From assembly GCF_040054535.1 (NCBI RefSeq), contig NC_090795.1:4687501-4751500 (forward strand): 64,000 bases of DNA, written 5' to 3'. Shown here piece by piece: positions 12,617 through 26,400 of this stretch (the first letter of the stretch is position 1; each line of letters starts with the position of its first letter). The notes under the pieces were generated by a model. The model was not told the DNA's origin, did not search any database, and worked only from the letters and a program-made list of their open reading frames with translations. A program made the translations under genes and the position numbers. Origin of the DNA: Antennarius striatus. Lineage: Eukaryota > Chordata > Actinopteri > Lophiiformes > Antennariidae.

Positions 12617-15600
12617 GTGACCTTTATATATCCAATATAAGACTCAGATGACTAAGAGTTCCTTATCAGGGCTAAAGAGGAGAATTGGCTTGTGTATGGG
12701 TTAGTCAGGCAGTGCAGGAGATAAGAGGCAGAGTGAGGAAGTGGCTTGTGGCATACACCTCATCTATGCATAGGTTTAACATGTTGTCAAAGGCACAAAG
12801 ACTTTCCTCCTGATTTTGTCAGTTTTACACGCTTTCCAGGAGACAGGATATGCATGTGGTCTGGATCTACTTGTTCTGAGTAGAAGACAAGATCACAGAC
12901 CATGTAACCGGGAAGATGAAAAAAAGGGGAGATAATGCACTTACTTTGGTGGGAAAGCACATTCCGCGCACAAAGTGCATCTCAGCCTTACAGTACAGTT
13001 GTGTCAGCTGATGAGCAGGAAGCATCAAAGAGCAGAGGAAGAGTAATTTGGAGTCGCCTGTCTTCATCTAGGTTGCATCCTTCCCTTCCTTCTCGCTGCA
13101 GCAGCACCTGCAGCTTCCTGCACAGATTGTGTGATGTAGTCCAGTGATCCATTCAAACCCTCTGGGCCATTGTTTCACAATGACACGGTACATGAGCGTC
13201 TAATTTTTTGTCAAGCAATACCCAACAGAAAGCTGACGTTGATCTCGTATTGATTTGGTCAGAGCTGTGTTTGGTCACCTTTATTAGCTCTATTCTCTTC
13301 TGCTGGGTTCAGTCATCCATTGGTGACTGTTTCTAAGATAAATCTATATTTTATTGCCGGGGGAATTAATCACAACAGCCACAGAAACCATTCACGTTTT
13401 TTCTACATGTCTAGGTGTGATATACAGTGAAACGTGTACTTTTTCCTTGTTATCAATCATGGACACTCTCCTGTGGAAATATCAGGTGTTATTCATTTAG
13501 CTGTGTGTGTTGCTGCTGATCAGATTTGGTGAAGAACAACATTGGAATTCGCTGCAGCTCCAGCCTTGATCAGAGAGCTCAGCTGTTGCCTTTTAATCTG
13601 GGCTCCATCTCAGTGATCACCCAACTTAATTAAAGGCTCTCGATGCCCCCAGTTTGTTATAATCAGGCCCTCCTGCTCATTAATTACTTCTCCAAGGTTT
13701 CTTCACGTTGTTTTTATGCCACCTAATCTTCTCCTGTATGATTTGGCAAATTAAAAATGATCTAATTTTTTTTTTTTAATCGGTCTGTCCAAATGCATCA
13801 GTCCTATGAGAGCAGACCAAAAAAAAGGATAAGAAACTGGCCAAACTGGGTTCCCGAGATAGAAAATAATCAGATTACACAAATTTTGAATTGACTCAAT
13901 ACTGAGTACTGTATTTGAGGTAATCCTTGCAAATATTCTCTTTCTCTACTCATTCTAAATTCACTGACAACCAGGATTAGCATTTCCACCTAATTCAAAT
14001 CAGAAGCAGGTTGCGATCATTCACAGCAAACATGAGGTGGAAGATTACTGCTCTAATTAGCAGCGATGACGGAGCTCACCAATTACTGATTATGCGCTGC
14101 AGTTACGCCGCCCGAGAAAATGATGGTGTTTTTGTTGTCATTTTAGATCTGCCTCTGCTGCAATTGATTAAATAAAGATAATCATTAAAAGCTTAGCATA
14201 AAAACAAATAAGCCGACGAAAATTAAAAAAAAAATCCAGGCGTGGAGCTCATGATGTTTTACCTCTATGTGTACTTCTAACTTTGTTCTAATAGATAGAA
14301 GTGTACAGCAAATGTTGGTCAGTATGGTAAGGAAGAGACATCGGTGGTGGTGGTGGTGGCTGATGACCTGGTAAAGCTGATAGACGATGATGCTGAAAAC
14401 TAGAGAGATTCACAGAGTGATATCACAGAGTCATATTAATTTCCGCTAGGGGATCATAACAGTGTATGAAATATAAAAAATTAAAATTAAGATATTGAAA
14501 AGGCAGCAAGATGATTGGCTGGCAATGTCGGTGGTGTCACTTAGCTATTGGTTAGGTGTGACCAGCTGGCGAGAACAGCCACTAACTCACCTGAAGCCCC
14601 AGACCGGTGTTGCTGAATTAGAAATGGCGAAATCACCACAGTGTGTGAAGAAGTTGGTGCGGCTGATGATTTAAATGCAGTCCGGGGAGAAGTGCTGCTG
14701 GAGTTTGTCTTTACGAAGCCTTGAAACTCTGATTGTTCACAACACCGTCAGTGGAGGAATACTCTCTGAATGCATTCTGCCTCCTCTTTGAATTTTTCAT
14801 TCACAGCTGTACACATACCTACACGCCTACACATACATCTATTCACTGTTATTCATCACACTGTTTCTTCGAAATTTGTTCCAGCAACGCGTCTATTCAG
14901 GTGAGAATAATAGTGAAAGCTTGATGCTATAACGCACGTCATTCTTTGATGGTCAGATCAATACCATGTATTCGGCCTTGACTGAATGGATGAACATGTG
15001 TGGGTAGCAGTTTATTGCTGTCATCACATCAGTAAATTAATACTAATTGACTTTGCGGTTTCTTCTTTTCTTTTAAACCCACGGCCCTGATGGAAATCAT
15101 TGCAATCTAGAACTTTGCTAATTGGTATCTTCCAGCATCTGCTTCGCTCAGAGGCGTGACGTGTTGCGAGGATAAGGTCAGCTAGCGTGGAAAAAGGCAT
15201 GAAGGTAATGGCGGATATTAAAAATGTATGCAGTTAGGCTTACTTCTGAACTCAGGAGAGTTGCTCTTTGACATAAATATTAATATTTATCTCTCAATGT
15301 TACTAAAATTATTTTTCATTATGCATTTTCTCATATTTCTTTTGCTTCATTTACAAGTTTGCCACATCGCTTGCTGAAAATGGAAATAATGTACCTATAT
15401 GCTAATTGATTTTCATCCATAAGACAGAACGCCACCTCTGCAGAGACTATTGTGTTACACTTGCTGCAAACATAAGCAGCAGGTTGACGTAGAAAGCTGC
15501 TAATGAGGTGGAAAATGTGGCAGGTAGACACGGCCTAATGAAAGAAAACACTCATTGAAGAAAAGCATTAATGATCACAAGGGAAATCTTTCTGATAGCT

Positions 15601-16435
15601 TTTAAGAAAATATATGAATCTCAACAATTTCTTGTTTATTTTAATCATTTTCCTAGTTTATATTCTGTTTTCTGTTTATCGGAGACTTAATGGTTTCAGC
15701 TTTTGTCGCTGAACATTTATCTCCCAGCTTTAGTGCCAGAACCCAAAAAACATGATCCATTAATCGTGACATTTGAACTTTTGTCTCTGAGAGTCTGAGA
15801 GAACAGGCTGACATCCAACAGCCATTCCTCTTCACACATAATGAGACACTATGCGTCTTCCAAGACACCCTTTTTAAAAGTGAGATTAAATAATTTGCAT
15901 CTCAAGAAAAGTTTATCGTCAGGTTTCATGTCAGCATCCTACTGTAAGTGTTTTGTTTAATTAGAAGCCATAATGTTTTTTAGTCTTTATGATATTAAAC
16001 TTGAGCAGCCCAGAGCTAAATCTTTATTGATTACTTCATTGTGTCTAAAAGCTGCAATAAAGATGCACCGTGGCAATATTTGACCTCAGCCCTGTCTCGA
16101 GTGTGTGTGTGAGGTGAGTAAATGATGAAATAATAACAGACAGATTTTAGGAATGTAACAGCTTTAAAAGGATTTATTGTCACATTATCTGATGAAATAA
16201 GGCTTCAGTAGATGATGATGTGAGAGGATGATGAAGTAGCGTCTAAAAGACGATTTCAAAAAAGATCCCCGGGATATTCCATGGAAAATACATGAATTAT
16301 TAAAGTGCAACACATAAACGCACTCTCTCCATGTAACAATGCATACATGATGCAAGACTATGGACTATTGTGTTTCTACAGTGTGAGAAGCTGTGCACAG
16401 TCACACAGACAGAAGGAATTACGTGACTGTCTTAC
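12617..16435. other. Intergenic; candidate conserved noncoding elements
   Basis: No gene seen. Two sub-intervals, about 13,540-13,760 and 14,030-14,210, are dense in TAATTA/ATTAAT/CAATTA cores embedded in balanced sequence, the look of vertebrate developmental enhancers. This is inference from texture only. A short GGT run lies at 14,345-14,360. Confidence 0.35.
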
Positions 16436-16650
16436 CAAAACGTAGGTTTTGTGTTTGCAGGTACCGGTTTGACTCGACTCTGAAGAGCTGGAGTCTGGAT
16501 CCAGACGCGATGTCAGTGGTCATCTGGAATGTTCGGCGCATCAAAGCGAGCTGCTCAGGATTCTCTGCCTTGATCAGGTGTTCATCTGCAGAAGGCTCCG
16601 TTACGGGTTTGTTTAGAAAAATCAGGTGTCCCACAGGGAGTGTAGAGCCA
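16436..16650 (-). other. Orphan exon-like open segment, unknown gene
   Basis: On the minus strand, an acceptor (CTTTAG) at 16,652-16,651 is followed by 215 bases fully open in one frame, ending at a consensus donor, TTTTG|GTAAGAC. The frame starts GSTLPVGHLIFLNKP and ends YLQTQNLRF. The composition looks protein-like, but I recognise no family. The plus strand is also open across most of this interval, so a chance frame or a conserved noncoding element is possible. No partner exon was found nearby. Confidence 0.3.
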
Positions 16651-18555
16651 CTAAAGTCCACAAATGAATAGAAGAGAGGTTACTTTCTTTAAGGAAAACA
16701 AATCATTGTTCTTGTACTTCAGATAACAAAATGTATTAATATATTTATTCTTTTACTTAAACAGCTCAACCAATGGTCAGTCAGATAAAGTATAAATGCA
16801 CATGTTCATCTATCGTCACTAATTTAAAAGTATGCAAATAGTGCATAATATCATGCTGTTCTGCGCTCTGTCGTGCAAACGCGAAAGTCAAAACACGTGT
16901 CCGTTCACCTCGAGTGATGCTATGCTAAGTGACAAAGACCATTTAGCGTCCCGTGGTCGTCCCCGTGGGGGCTTCCACCAACAGGGCCTTAATTCCAATC
17001 AAATCCCACAGCCTGACATCCAACCCAGCCTCAAGTTCACCGAACACTCAGCAGCACTGCTGTATGTAAATGCTGATAAACATAACATGAATCACAAAGC
17101 CGCTATCATGGCAGTGACTTTATATGCTTGGTTTTGCCTCCTCTAATTTTGAAATATTTTATTTAACTCCACAAGACCGGACAGAAATACTCCCCAATCA
17201 TTTACAAAGCCAGTCTAGTATTTACTGAGTCAAATAAATGAACATTAACATCCAAAGCACACATGCAATAAATAGGAAATGCTTGTAGAATACAGATTAC
17301 GGTTTAACAAGTAGAGGATGTTTAATAAATTGGTGGATCTTCAGAGAAATGAAATACAGAGGACTCCTACGTCATTCTTCTTCACACCAGAATCTGATGG
17401 GTGGACGGAGCGTAATCAACTGGGCTATCATTGTCGTGATTGACAGAATAAATCAGCATCTCTTCCCCTCAAACTTTAATGAAGGTAATGAATGGACACG
17501 AGAAGATTACCCTGCCCCTTACTCTTCTGTATCCAGCAGGGGAATTCACCGTATCTCATCAGGCTTCGCGAGCACCTGATCCATAGAGTGAGTGATATCC
17601 AGGCATCGCCGAGGGGCTGCCACAAACACATCGAGCATGAGAATGGATGCGTTGCTCATAAAAGTGTCAGCATGTCACAGAGATTAACAGACACGGGGAG
17701 CTCTGCCTTTCTCTATTTGCATTTTAAATGTGTCATCCACATTTTCATTTACTTTAACCACATCACCTTTGTTGCCGGGCTCACATTAGGTGTTTTACAT
17801 TTGTTCAACTCACGATCCTGTAAAAGAGAAAAGCTTTAAACTGATAGATTAACATTCCAAATAAGATCTTTTACTAATTAGCAATATCTTTAATTAAACC
17901 ACTTAAAAATCACCTCCATTAGCATACTTTCAGCTAATTACCCCTGAGAACAACATGGTGGCATAATTTGATTTCTAGAAAATTTGCAAGTACTAAGAAT
18001 TTCTTGCTTTCAAATATATTAAGTAGCTCTGAATATTTTAACTTATGAGACAAAAATTATTGTTCTATACAAAATGTGTGTGTTCTATGGCAGATAGAAC
18101 ACACAGATTCCTGTCTAATGCAGGAACCCGTCAATAAAAGATGTCAAACGGAGAAATGAGACCTCATCATGCAGGCAGTTTGTGGCCTTCATGCAGCGTC
18201 TGATGTGTTCAGTGCTCATCTGCAACCGACTGGGAGTGTGTAAAATGTCAGGGATGCATGCAATTAGAGTTCACTGCCTGAAGTCGAATTTCACATCTCT
18301 TTACCGTACTGTTCCTAAAATGAAGCAAGGTCGAGTTGGAGGTGAACGCCGTCATGAAGACATGCTAAATTATTAGACATAGATATGCTAATGATTCTTT
18401 ATCAGGCCAGGAAACTTTTTATCTTTAAAATATTTATGACATTCTATTCAAATCCTGCCCCCAACCCCTAAAATTTGTGAGGCATGTAGAATCAGGACAT
18501 CGCTATCAGACAGTGAAGGACTCTGATCTGAGGCAGGGCCGTCAATAAAGCGGTC
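16651..18555. other. Intergenic, no gene seen
   Basis: Open frames at 16,832-17,146 and 17,492-17,839 (plus) lack splice sites and known motifs. They are taken as chance. Confidence 0.5.
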
Positions 18556-18975
18556 GTGTGGCGACTCCTGACTAGCCTCAAGTTTATTCCTTATATATAT
18601 CCACCTTCATCTTTCCCTGTATTCACATCTCCTGTCTTTCCAGACCCCTCTCCAGCTTCCTGCACACAATCAAGCTCATTCCTGTCAGCCGCACTGCTGT
18701 GGCCACCTGCTGCTCATCCCTCAATCAACCCCAACGTTACAAATACCCTGTTCAGCCGTCTGTTCCCTGTCATTGTTTGCGTTTGTTCTGGCTTTCCAGT
18801 AGTCCTGTTTCTGTTTGCCTATCGTGTACTGATTTTGCCTGATTTTAGCCTGGATCCTCTTGCTTACCCCTTGTTGGACTTGTTTGCCTGTTCGGATTGA
18901 TGAATTGGTTTGTGATAAGTTTCAGATTTGGACTTCCCTCTGCTGTCTTGCTTTTGGGTTCTCACCATTAATCCC
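18556..18975 (+). mobile_element. Possible decayed LTR-type repeat
   Basis: A C/T-rich stretch with the order CAATCAAGCTCATTCCTGTC, GTGGCCACCTGCTGC, ACAAATACCCTGTTCAGCC, then repeated CCTG/TTTGCC words and ending near CACCATTAATCCCCTGACAG. This texture resembles the noncoding LTR ends of fish Ty3-type retroelements as I remember them. No paired LTR and no coding remnant is visible, so it would be a solo, degraded copy. Confidence 0.3.
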
Positions 18976-21900
18976 CTGACAGGTCGGCCTACACTCTACA
19001 GTATGTGGCTCATAACCATGAAATCCATTGATTACTGTCACATTCTACAAAAAGAGAAAGCTGTAATAATAATAACGATGCATCACCATGACAGCGATGG
19101 TCATCAGGACCTGACGCACCTCAGACAGATTTACAACCATCTTCCTCTGCAGCAGGGACCACTGGCATCCATTAGTGAGAATAATGTTACATCACACCAT
19201 CAGTAGTGAAATGATTGTGTGAAAATTAAAGGCAAACACTTAAACTTTTTGCAGACATTTGAAATATTAAAATGTCTTTTTTTGTTGGGGATGAATTTAT
19301 ATGGCTTTGTGACTGACTGCAATAAACCCATATGGGATACAATATTATCTAGCAGACAAAAAAAAAGAGGGCACACCGCATTTCAGCCTTTATTAATGAA
19401 AAGGCTCATCAGTATACAGTAAGGTGATTCAAGACGACTCGTGGGGGGAGTGCCTCAGTACTACGTTATTAAAATGTCTTTGTGCATTATTATCCACAGT
19501 GCTGTGTGATCGTCCCACGAACATAAATGAGACTGTGTGCTCATTCACCTTCACCGGATCTGGATTAAAGAGTCTTATGGACACAGACTTTCACAGGGGG
19601 ATAATATTGTGGCTGGAAGCATTAGAAATTGGCATAAATTCTTTCATCACTTCATCAATTATTTATTTCTTCTGTATCTGTCTTCTCAAATGTCAACAAG
19701 CATTATTGTCAGCAACAAGAAAAATAAATACTTAAAATGGGATTCCACCCAAAAACCCCAAAGAGACATCTTCACAGATCGAAACAGAAACCAGACGGAG
19801 ACCCTGGATCCACAGTCAGGTTGTTGATAACATCCGTGAGACAAATAGGAACAATTATTGACCATAAAGTAATACAGAGCTGCCTGAGAGTAAATTAGAG
19901 TGAGTGCTTTGATCAATTACTTCTTGGAATGGTGAGAGAAATCTCATTTGACTCTGCAACAGCCTCGCATCGCATGGTCCAATAATGAGCAAGTATTTGT
20001 TCCCACTGAACAGAGAAAACAGTAAAATACTCATGGTTGTGACGACTCTTCAAGTTCACTGAGACTTTTATTACAGCATTCTAATGGTGCATGTCAGCCA
20101 GAGGCTAAAAAAAAAATGACATAAGTGAATCTATTCCACTCCAGGAGTAGTAATAAAATTTTTCTTGAATTCTCTTGGGGTGCGCTGTTGAATTTTACAG
20201 TGAGGTGAGGACGCCATGCCCTCACTGTAACAGCAAGGGAACAGTGTACACAAATGAAAACACAACTACCTCTTGGGTGATGGTGAAACTACTCAGGGTC
20301 ACAATCCAGAATGAATTTGTAACCATACTGTTATTATTGGTTGAAAATACAACACAGCTTCAGTGAAAGGATGTCTGCTTGTGCACGAAGTATCTTAAGA
20401 TTGCTGCAAATATTTCTTAATAAAACATATTTTTTGATCATAATCTGGCTGCTTGAGGTAGACATTTATTTTGAAAGGAATCACCTGTAGCTGCAATTAT
20501 TGCCAACCTCATATAACATTAAAGCATCTGTTGTGTGCAAAATTGTTGAAGCATCAAAAGCTTGAAGTTATTTCAGATGATTTTGTTCAGGAGCACCAAA
20601 GAAACCCTTCAAACGTCCAGAATGATTAAATGATTTCCGGTTGAATCCCTGGACGTCTCTTCAACTCTTCAGGCGCCTCCATAATAAAAGGAGAAATTAT
20701 GTACACTACTGTTTACTGTTCCAACTCTCTAGGGTCTTCAACCTGAATCCCTTTTATTCCAGAGATGCATAGTGATTCTGAATAATGTTTGAATAATATT
20801 TACTGTTTATTTAAACATGAGTTGGATTCATATGGGCTGGATAGCAGGTAAGCATAACAAATGGCCAAGAGGCTCAGAGAAAGATTTGTATACCAAAGGA
20901 CTGAGTTTTTATGTCTCTTCCCAGCTTCTGGAACAAAAATTGGATTTAACGTTCAGGAGTTTTATCAATCAACTAGCGTGTAGAAGATGCTACCAGCGAC
21001 TTCGTTCAGCCTTGGCTGGATAAATCTAGACTCTGAGTGTGTAGGATTCATTTTCCGGTCCTTTTCTTTAGTTGCTGTTCAGCTAAAATTTGACATGACA
21101 ACAGCTGAATGATTAACAAATGTGTTTTATAAAAAAATGCTTAAAGGTTGATGTTCACTCCATCGCATCTAGAGAGTTGGTAACAAATTGAACAAGCGAC
21201 TGCTAGATTATTACACTGATTTATAATTCATTTGTTTAAAAAAACAACAACTTTTAGTTAAGGGACTATTTTGTCTTTTATAATGTCGTAAAAAAGCAAC
21301 ACACACAATTTGTTTGAGAGCCTCTACGCTCCTTGAAGCACACAAAAATGTGGTTGAACAAATATATGACATAATTAAATCGGTTCAAATAGAGTTCCAG
21401 GTCATAAGACGGAACAGAATGTACACAGGATGACACCCAGGAGTGCTCCATCTCCACATGTTCCCAAACGCTCAGACTTGGCTGAATGTTTCGGAGCCGT
21501 CAGCAGATATGTCTTTTTTAATAAGCTCAAAGCTTAACAGCGCAGCTCGCTGACAATAATGGCGCTGATTCTGACACAAAGGGTTGTTTGTTGCTCGGCT
21601 GTGATTTTTCATTGTGTGCCGAGGGACAAAAACAGAGAAACATGCATTTTTCAGAAGGAAACCTTAGATTTTATGAAAGCGATACAACTTTTTTTTCTCT
21701 CATCCTTTCATCCATAAAGCCTGCAGCTGCTGAGCTGCACTTTATTTCTATGTTTTTCCTAATCCACATTTTATTTGGGCATATTTATCAGCTACAAAGT
21801 GAATACCCCAATTCTTTTCAGTTGCTGCTTTTTCCGTCATTTACTCCCTGCTGCTTCATCAACACTTTCCACCCTGCGACATCGCATTCGGAGGAATCTG

Positions 21901-23453
21901 ACAAGATTAGAGGCTTTTTTTTTTTCTTCTTTTTTTTTTTCAGGAGCAGTCACTGTCTGTGAAAATGAACTGTGAAGAGCTAAAGATAGAGGTTCTATTT
22001 TGGTAACTCCAGATATTAAAGATACATACGAAACAGGCGGAAGAGGAGATGAACGATGGCGCGCTCATTCACATTTCTGTCGACCACAGAGCTGCTATTG
22101 TTAAACGGCCAGAGGTTGTGTTCAGTCAGGTGCACCAGAGTAATTATGGTTGTTCAACTGACAAAGGTTAGTTAGCTGCTCATTAGTGGTCAAGGTGCAA
22201 ATTAGCCCAACACGTCAGAAAAAAAACAAGCTGGTATTTTTGGCTGTTAATCCTCTGATGCTTTGCGTTGCAATCAATCCATGGTCATAATTTAGTGGAA
22301 CCTGTCAACAGCATAAGAAAATCTGCATCCATTCACAAAATTAAGGATAGTATACTCCTGCATTTTAATATTCTTCATCAACCTGTCACTGGTTTTAAAT
22401 TAAAACCAACATTCTGTTTTTCTGTACAACACAAGAAAACACGCAGAGAAGACATTCTTTAGGTTTGTTCTGGGATCAGATAATGCTCAAGAGTCACAGA
22501 GGTCAGAGGTCTGTCTTATCTAGTATGAGCTAACAATTAAAATGAACTTCAAATACAGATGAAGCTCCCAGCTCTTGGTGGATCAGATGGGATAAGACCT
22601 CTCATAACATTATGAGGAATACTTCCTGTAAATGAGGAAGTGATGTCATAATTGACATGACGCCAGCATCCTTTCCCATCACTGCTTAAGTAATTGTGAT
22701 GTAAGACTAACAGAAGTCACACAAGTGCATTTAATGTCATTTTACTTGAGTGAAATTGTGAATGCAGGACTTGTTCAGTAATGGATTATCTTCACCCAAC
22801 AGTTGAATCCAAACAGGGATTAACTCATTTACTCCACGAGGATCAGGATAACATTCAAGCTGTCTAATCGTGTACGACAAGAAGTTAATTCCTTCCACAA
22901 AGCAAAATTGAAATGAAGCTATTGCTCAGCTAATTCAGAGATCCGTCTCAGCTTCAGTCATATCTAATTATCCTTCTTATTCATCAGCTGTTTATTTGTG
23001 TGTCAATACAATGGCGGTTTCTTAAAAGGGTTAAAAGAATTCCTGGAATCTTATTAGGGTTGCTGCTCACTTTGGCAAAAGCAAAAAAGACTGATGGGAG
23101 AAATCTCCGATGAAGATAAATAACCGGAGCCTTTTCTTCAAATGCCAGCTCAAAATGAACGCCGCATTGATGCGGAGCGAGAGGGATGAATGGACGTTTT
23201 ATAGAATCATTTTAGGTTTGGTCAGAGACAGTGTGTCATGATTCGCTTTTTACGGCATGCAACTTTTCATTTTTAGGAAAACAATATATTGTGTTAGCCT
23301 GACCTTAAAGGGAGCCTGAAGGCTTATCGTCAGCGTGGATGAAAGAGGGACATGTGATACAACATGTTTGCGTTGTAGTGATGAGATTCATCCTCCGCTG
23401 CTCCCCTCAGATCTATACATGGAAACAAACGCATGGGTGGATGGGTGATTGGT
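18976..23453. other. Intergenic, mostly featureless
   Basis: No gene recognised. It holds a short hairpin at 20,195-20,230 (11-bp perfect arms TTACAGTGAGG / CCTCACTGTAA, 14-base loop) and poly(T) runs near 21,915-21,942. Several balanced patches (about 21,500-21,560, 22,800-23,000, 23,130-23,190) could be conserved noncoding sequence. Confidence 0.45.
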
Positions 23454-23475
23454 GGGTGGGTGGGTGGGTGGGGGG
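23454..23475 (+). repeat. G-rich (GGGT)n, G-quadruplex motif
   Basis: Four GGGT units followed by a run of six G on the plus strand, meeting the G3-N1 quadruplex pattern with single-base loops, the most stable class. It lies inside a longer GGTGG/GGATGG region starting near 23,434. Confidence 0.85.
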
Positions 23476-26400
23476 CATGTCCTCCCTTGCTAATGAGAAT
23501 CTGTTGAAGCATGTTATGAATATGTTAAATATGTTTCTCTCAATGGACTTCCTGTTTATTTTAGCACTTTTAATTCCCCAACAAGCAGCTTAAGTAGCTT
23601 CGATTGGTAGCGCGGTGTAACACAAGTCTTAAAACTAGCATTAAAGATGGCACAAGTTGATATAATGTTTGTTTAATGCACATTGTTGGATTTTTTTTTT
23701 TTAATTTTTGAGGAGTTGTTCACACAGAAGTAATTTTTTGATCAAATATAAAATAGTGAAAGGTTAAGGCGAGAAACACAATTGTCTGTTTTCAGGAGAT
23801 CAATGAAGGCTTTATTCTGGTGGAATTTGATTTATCTCTGCTTGTGGTGCATGTCCTGTAGCAAATGAAGACAGGTACAGTGTATCTACAAAAGCCCAAG
23901 TGAGATAAATTAATTCTCACTCTATTTTTAGCAGGATTCAGAGCAAGCAGCTGGACTGATTTATCACCGCTATCTCATCGGGTGTCAGACGAATGATGAA
24001 CGTCTAGATGTGAAATCTTCCACAACAGACACTTTATAACCTTGTTTTTCTTTTCTGCACTGACCTCCCAACAGGGTGGGTGAGCACACACTGTAACGTG
24101 GAGAAAAGGTGTGTGACTTAACGATACCCGTGTCTGCCAAATCTCTCAAAGTGCCTGTGACCTTCCTCATCCTGAAGGCTTTTCGAAGTTGTAGCTGCTG
24201 CCCTTCCTCCATGATGATTTCATGAGCTAATCCCTTTGCTAATAGATAGATCGATGGGCTAACGTCAGTAAATGCATATTAATGGAACTGTGGCTCAGTG
24301 GGTGTTTGCTTGAGCGCTCGTTTTATCCTTAAGACCTACGGTAGCCTTTATTGTCTGAGGAAAATGACATCATGGGTCAACTGACAGCCCAATAATGAGC
24401 AGCAGTCTCAGTCCAAATCCAGGTACACGCTCCCCTCTGGCCTCAGACACCAGACTGCCCTGACGTCTGAGCCACCGGGCTGCTAATTGGTCTGTATGCT
24501 GTTCACAGAAAAGGAGGACGGTGGAGGAGAAGTACGAAGAAAAGGTTGGGTGTGAGACGCAGACTTAAAAAAAAAAAAAAAAAAAAAGTGCAAATGCAGA
24601 TTTCATCATTTAAATACGGGCTGTTGTGATGCTTTTGTTGATATAAATAAAACTACTTTACACCTCATCTGCAGAGACGGGATGATAATAACACATTTCC
24701 ACTAGTTAAAAGAGGGTATAGCGTGAGATGCTTTCAGTCTTTACTGGTGGAAACAAGCCGCCGGCTGTTTGGCCTTTCCTCGGCACTTCCACTATGTGGC
24801 ACGCTCCCAAAAAATCAATTTAACTTGCATATAAATGCATTTAATTGAGCATCACGTTTTTTTTACATGCAGAGCCACGGACCTGGCGAGTGTGTTTGAC
24901 ACAGTGGAAGTGGGAAAAGAAGTTTTCATTCATGAGGATTTTTTTTTTTTCACTTGTTCTGTCAAAGGTTTTATTGACTGAGCTGCAAAGAAAAAAAGGA
25001 AATCTGCTTATTGAAAAGCTTCTTCAGAGACTTTTTGTGTCATTGCGAGTGAGTTCTTATCATTTTCTCTTACCAAGAGAGACACACTTGAAGAGATTTC
25101 ATGGTAGCGCTCCCAGCTTCAGGACAAAAATATATCGCAGTTAACGGCCTTGAAAACAAGCCACACGTCAGTCTGTTGATTCACTTGGAAAACATTGCTG
25201 GGAAAAGGTCCCTTCTTCACTTAATGTCCACTCTCAAAACAAGTTTAACTTTTGCTAAAGGTCTTACATCTCTTATCTGTCTTATTAGTGTAAATTCAGG
25301 AATTGGTTTCCATATGCTTTGCTGCCTGCTTCAGCCAAGCTGATCTTAGATGATGGGGCCTCATGTGGAATCAGGAAGCCGTCGCTACCTTTTCAATGCT
25401 GTTTTTGACAAAAAACGTACATCACAATCACATTATCCTTACTTTTACTGCTAATTAGGAAATGTTAGGATGGGAAAACACTGAATATAGTATCTGCTAA
25501 TCATCAGTGTGTTAATACTAGCTGCGAGCAGGTCGCAAACACCCGTAATGTTCAGAATCACCCCTAACCACAAATTACAGAATGTTTGGTATTTTAAAAC
25601 TGTCACAATTATATGTGGTTTCTTGCAAAGAGTGCGAAAGCGCTTGTTAGCATTTTTTAACCTATCGTTTTTTCCTTTGTACATCAGCCTTTCCCGCAAC
25701 TCTCCATTGCAGCTGGTAAAAAACACCATATCTAACACCGAAGCAATTTGAGTGAAATATATCCAGGATGATCTTTGGGTGCCCAGGAAGGCCAAAGACG
25801 CCCCGCCTGATCTCAACGCATCCTCTTGGGACTGGTTTCCTGGCAACACTAGCTGATTGGGTTAGCAAGGTTAAGAAAGGGTCTGGCATGGGCTGGAGGA
25901 ATCAGATCACTCCCATTGATCATCTTCTCCCTGCTCTCCTCTGAGAGCTGAGGCCACGGCCACAAAATCAAAGCCCTGCCATCATGTCTGAGAGGAGGTT
26001 ATTACACACAAGGGAGGGAGAGACATTGCAGGCTTTGTGTGGTTTTTCAGTCTGACGTCCTGGACTGCATATCACCGTGTGATGCTGCCACTTCTCACAG
26101 TTACAAGCGTCGTGATTACGATTGTTGTTGAAGACCTGCACCAGAGAGACCAGGTCTGGTGTACAGATATTATTTATCTATTCAAGGTCATCCATCGGCT
26201 CAGCTCCCAGCTAAAGGGAGACATACTGGATTGATGGATCACATCATAATTAGAAATTATCGTATTATTCCACTTTTATAACACATAGTTTGTGAATTTT
26301 ACATCTTACCTTATGAATGAATATCATTATGGGCTCATATGTGGCCAAATAATCTGACTTCAGTGCCAGATTTTTACATTTTGTCTCATCCAAAAACTTG

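Noticed and set aside
24290-24490. Possible tRNA-derived SINE (GGTGGCTCAG-like words)
   Set aside because: An A-box-like word is present on the minus strand, but no B box, tail or target duplication could be found.
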